NCBI GenBank assembly: GCA_018661145.1
Contig: JABJIU010000154.1
Location: 1 to 6,878 of the forward strand
DNA from: Pseudomonadota bacterium
GTDB taxonomy: Bacteria; Pseudomonadota; Gammaproteobacteria; Arenicellales; UBA868
Direction of reading: 5' to 3'
DNA: 6,878 nucleotides
In this document: positions 5,913 through 6,878 of the stretch, one piece after another
How positions within the stretch are numbered: the stretch's first letter is position 1
Layout of the letters: the number at the start of each line of letters is the position of its first letter
The notes under the pieces: generated by a model
Databases searched by the model: none
What the model was told of the DNA's origin: nothing
Seen by the model: the letters and a program-made list of their open reading frames with translations, nothing else
Program-made: the position numbers and the translations under genes

Positions 5913-6470
5913 TTAAGAGGGCGCGGGTCGGCACAGTATCGTTTGTCCGTCCGGTGTATTGGCGCTGAGTCGGACGCGCCCAGTCAAGTACACGATCACG
6001 GTTCGTGCACGCCGGTCTGACTCGCTACAAAGTCTGAAATGACCGTTTGGCCATGCGTCGCCCTGTGGTCAAAAGCGTATCCAGTTCGGTGTTCTCCAAT
6101 AAATGTCCACGCCAGGGGGCGAAGGCGCCGCAAAGATAATCCTCTCTTCGGGGTCATACCGACGATCCTGATCCTTGTCGATGAACCCGAACCAGCCCCC
6201 ACTCCAAGAAGCGTCTAATTCGCATGCCAAAGTTCTGCTTGCTGGGCACACCAGGACCGATAGTCCGGTCTGGATAGACACGTTTCTTGCGAGAGTAAGG
6301 TGGTGCAGAAGATTAGATGACGCGGTGTCGACCTGTTTTGCGATAATCTGACCTCGCCATTCTGGAACTGCGAAGCCAATAAGCACTACGATGATCCCGA
6401 GAACTATTAATAACTCGATCAACGTAAAGCCATCGCCTGTTGAAAGAACTGGGGCAGAACTTGGTTTCAT
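5913..6470 (-). pseudogene. fimT: FimT/GspH-type minor pseudopilin gene interrupted by one in-frame TGA
   Basis: The intact first part (6470-6072, 133 codons) encodes a type IV pilin-like protein. It has a 14-residue leader, the prepilin peptidase site G14/FTLIEL with the mature Glu5 (Glu19), and a hydrophobic helix to about residue 36. It then has the FimT/GspH body with Cys75, Cys83 and a WSGGW (89-93) followed by FIDKDQD. Translation stops at TGA 6071-6069 after WIRF. Beyond that stop the same frame stays open for 51 codons to TAA 5915-5913 and encodes the missing family C-terminus: PQGDAWPNGHFRLC, then TVIVYLTGRVRL, then a final Cys. Full length would be 185 aa, normal for the family. The family pattern around the stop is F-x-P-x-G with x often Arg, so a single CGA-to-TGA change is the simplest cause. 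Without its C-terminal beta strands the minor pilin is probably non-functional. A sequencing error cannot be excluded. No good ribosome-binding site precedes ATG 6470. Confidence 0.8.
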
Positions 6471-6523
6471 AAAGCAAAGTCTGGCGGGGGATACGCGCCC
6501 TGACAGTGAACTTGGGTACTGAA

Positions 6524-6878
6524 ATGGGTCGGAAATTCATACTAAAGAGTGATTTCCAGCCCGCAGGCGATCAGCCCGAGGCGATCAAAGGGTTGGTTCA
6601 AGGTCTACAAAATGGCCTTGCCGCTCAGACGCTATTGGGTGTGACTGGCTCAGGTAAAACCTTTACCGTCGCTAAAGTCATGGAAGCAGTCCAGCGTCCA
6701 ACCATAGTGATGGCGCACAATAAAACGCTAGCGGCACAGCTTTATGGCGAGTTTAAAAGTTTCTTTCCGAATAATGCGGTCGAATATTTTGTCTCCTACT
6801 ACGACTATTATCAGCCGGAAGCCTATGTGCCGTCGTCTGATACCTTTATTGAAAAAGACGCCGCGGTAAATTCCCATA
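6524..6878 (+). CDS. uvrB: UvrB, excinuclease ABC subunit B, N-terminal part (3' truncated by window)
   Basis: This is the DNA damage-recognition helicase-like subunit of the UvrABC nucleotide excision repair complex. The first 118 residues are present and the frame is open at the right edge; the family is about 670 aa. Seen in order are the FQPAGDQPEAI motif (11-21), Walker A GVTGSGKT (39-46), HNKTLAAQLYGEF (65-77), and SYYDYYQPEAYVP (91-103). The last begins the beta-hairpin that clamps DNA, and SSDTFIEKDA follows. ATG 6524 gives the usual UvrB N-terminus and has a weak GGGT about 7 bases upstream. GTG 6506 and TTG 6512 are in frame but would add unneeded residues. The gene diverges from fimT with 53 bases between start codons. 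No LexA box (CTGT-N8-ACAG) was found in that gap, so SOS control is not evident. Confidence 0.97.
   Translation, partial: MGRKFILKSDFQPAGDQPEAIKGLVQGLQNGLAAQTLLGVTGSGKTFTVAKVMEAVQRPTIVMAHNKTLAAQLYGEFKSFFPNNAVEYFVSYYDYYQPEAYVPSSDTFIEKDAAVNSH

Noticed and set aside
5996..6202. A 68-codon reading frame on the minus strand overlapping the end of the fimT frame, which could suggest a frameshifted C-terminus.
   Set aside because: Its product has no FimT-like pattern. The original frame, continued past the TGA, carries the family C-terminal motifs, so the lesion is a stop codon and not a frameshift.
6471..6523. Possible LexA/SOS box upstream of uvrB.
   Set aside because: No CTGT-N8-ACAG arrangement is present. 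A CTGACAG string and scattered half-sites do not form a box with proper spacing.
1..6878. CRISPR arrays, insertion sequences or phage genes.
   Set aside because: No spaced direct repeats, transposase or integrase motifs, or terminal inverted repeats were seen on either strand.

Overview
The window looks like the chromosome of a Gram-negative proteobacterium, most likely a gammaproteobacterium. The evidence is a GspH/FimT-type pilin gene, a proteobacterial-type uvrB, and a tRNA-Asn with an encoded CCA end. Both the liv genes and the accessory genes look proteobacterial. No taxonomic search was possible, so this is inference.

Layout. Positions 1-3166 (+) hold the 3' part of a high-affinity branched-chain amino acid-type (HAAT/Liv) ABC importer operon: the tail of livG, then complete livF, livH and livM, with 4-base stop/start overlaps between the last three. 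The periplasmic binding protein is not in view. Converging on it is a dihydrodipicolinate synthase/N-acetylneuraminate lyase (DapA)-superfamily gene (4054-3179, -). It is divergently transcribed from a short-chain dehydrogenase/reductase (SDR)-fold gene (4178-4885, +), and the two share a 123-bp regulatory gap. Next comes a class I SAM methyltransferase resembling phosphoethanolamine N-methyltransferases (5716-4931, -), then a tRNA-Asn(GUU) gene (-) with a recognisable sigma-70 promoter. After that is a FimT/GspH minor pseudopilin gene (-) broken by one in-frame TGA. Finally the 5' end of uvrB (+) runs off the window. No stretch over 300 bases is without a gene.

How the genes may work together. 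LivGFHM would import an amino acid or similar carboxylate. The DapA-like lyase/dehydratase and the SDR-fold protein look like a small peripheral metabolic module next to it, possibly acting on the imported compound. The substrate cannot be read from the sequence: the lyase lacks the Arg typical of true DapA, and the SDR lacks the catalytic Tyr-Lys pair. The methyltransferase may act in phospholipid headgroup or osmolyte methylation. The tRNA-pilin-uvrB end looks like housekeeping sequence, and the tRNA 3' end faces the accessory genes.

The points most worth a second look are the SDR with Ser/Arg in place of YxxxK, the single-stop fimT pseudogene whose C-terminal half is still intact in frame, and the phospho-base-methyltransferase-like protein.
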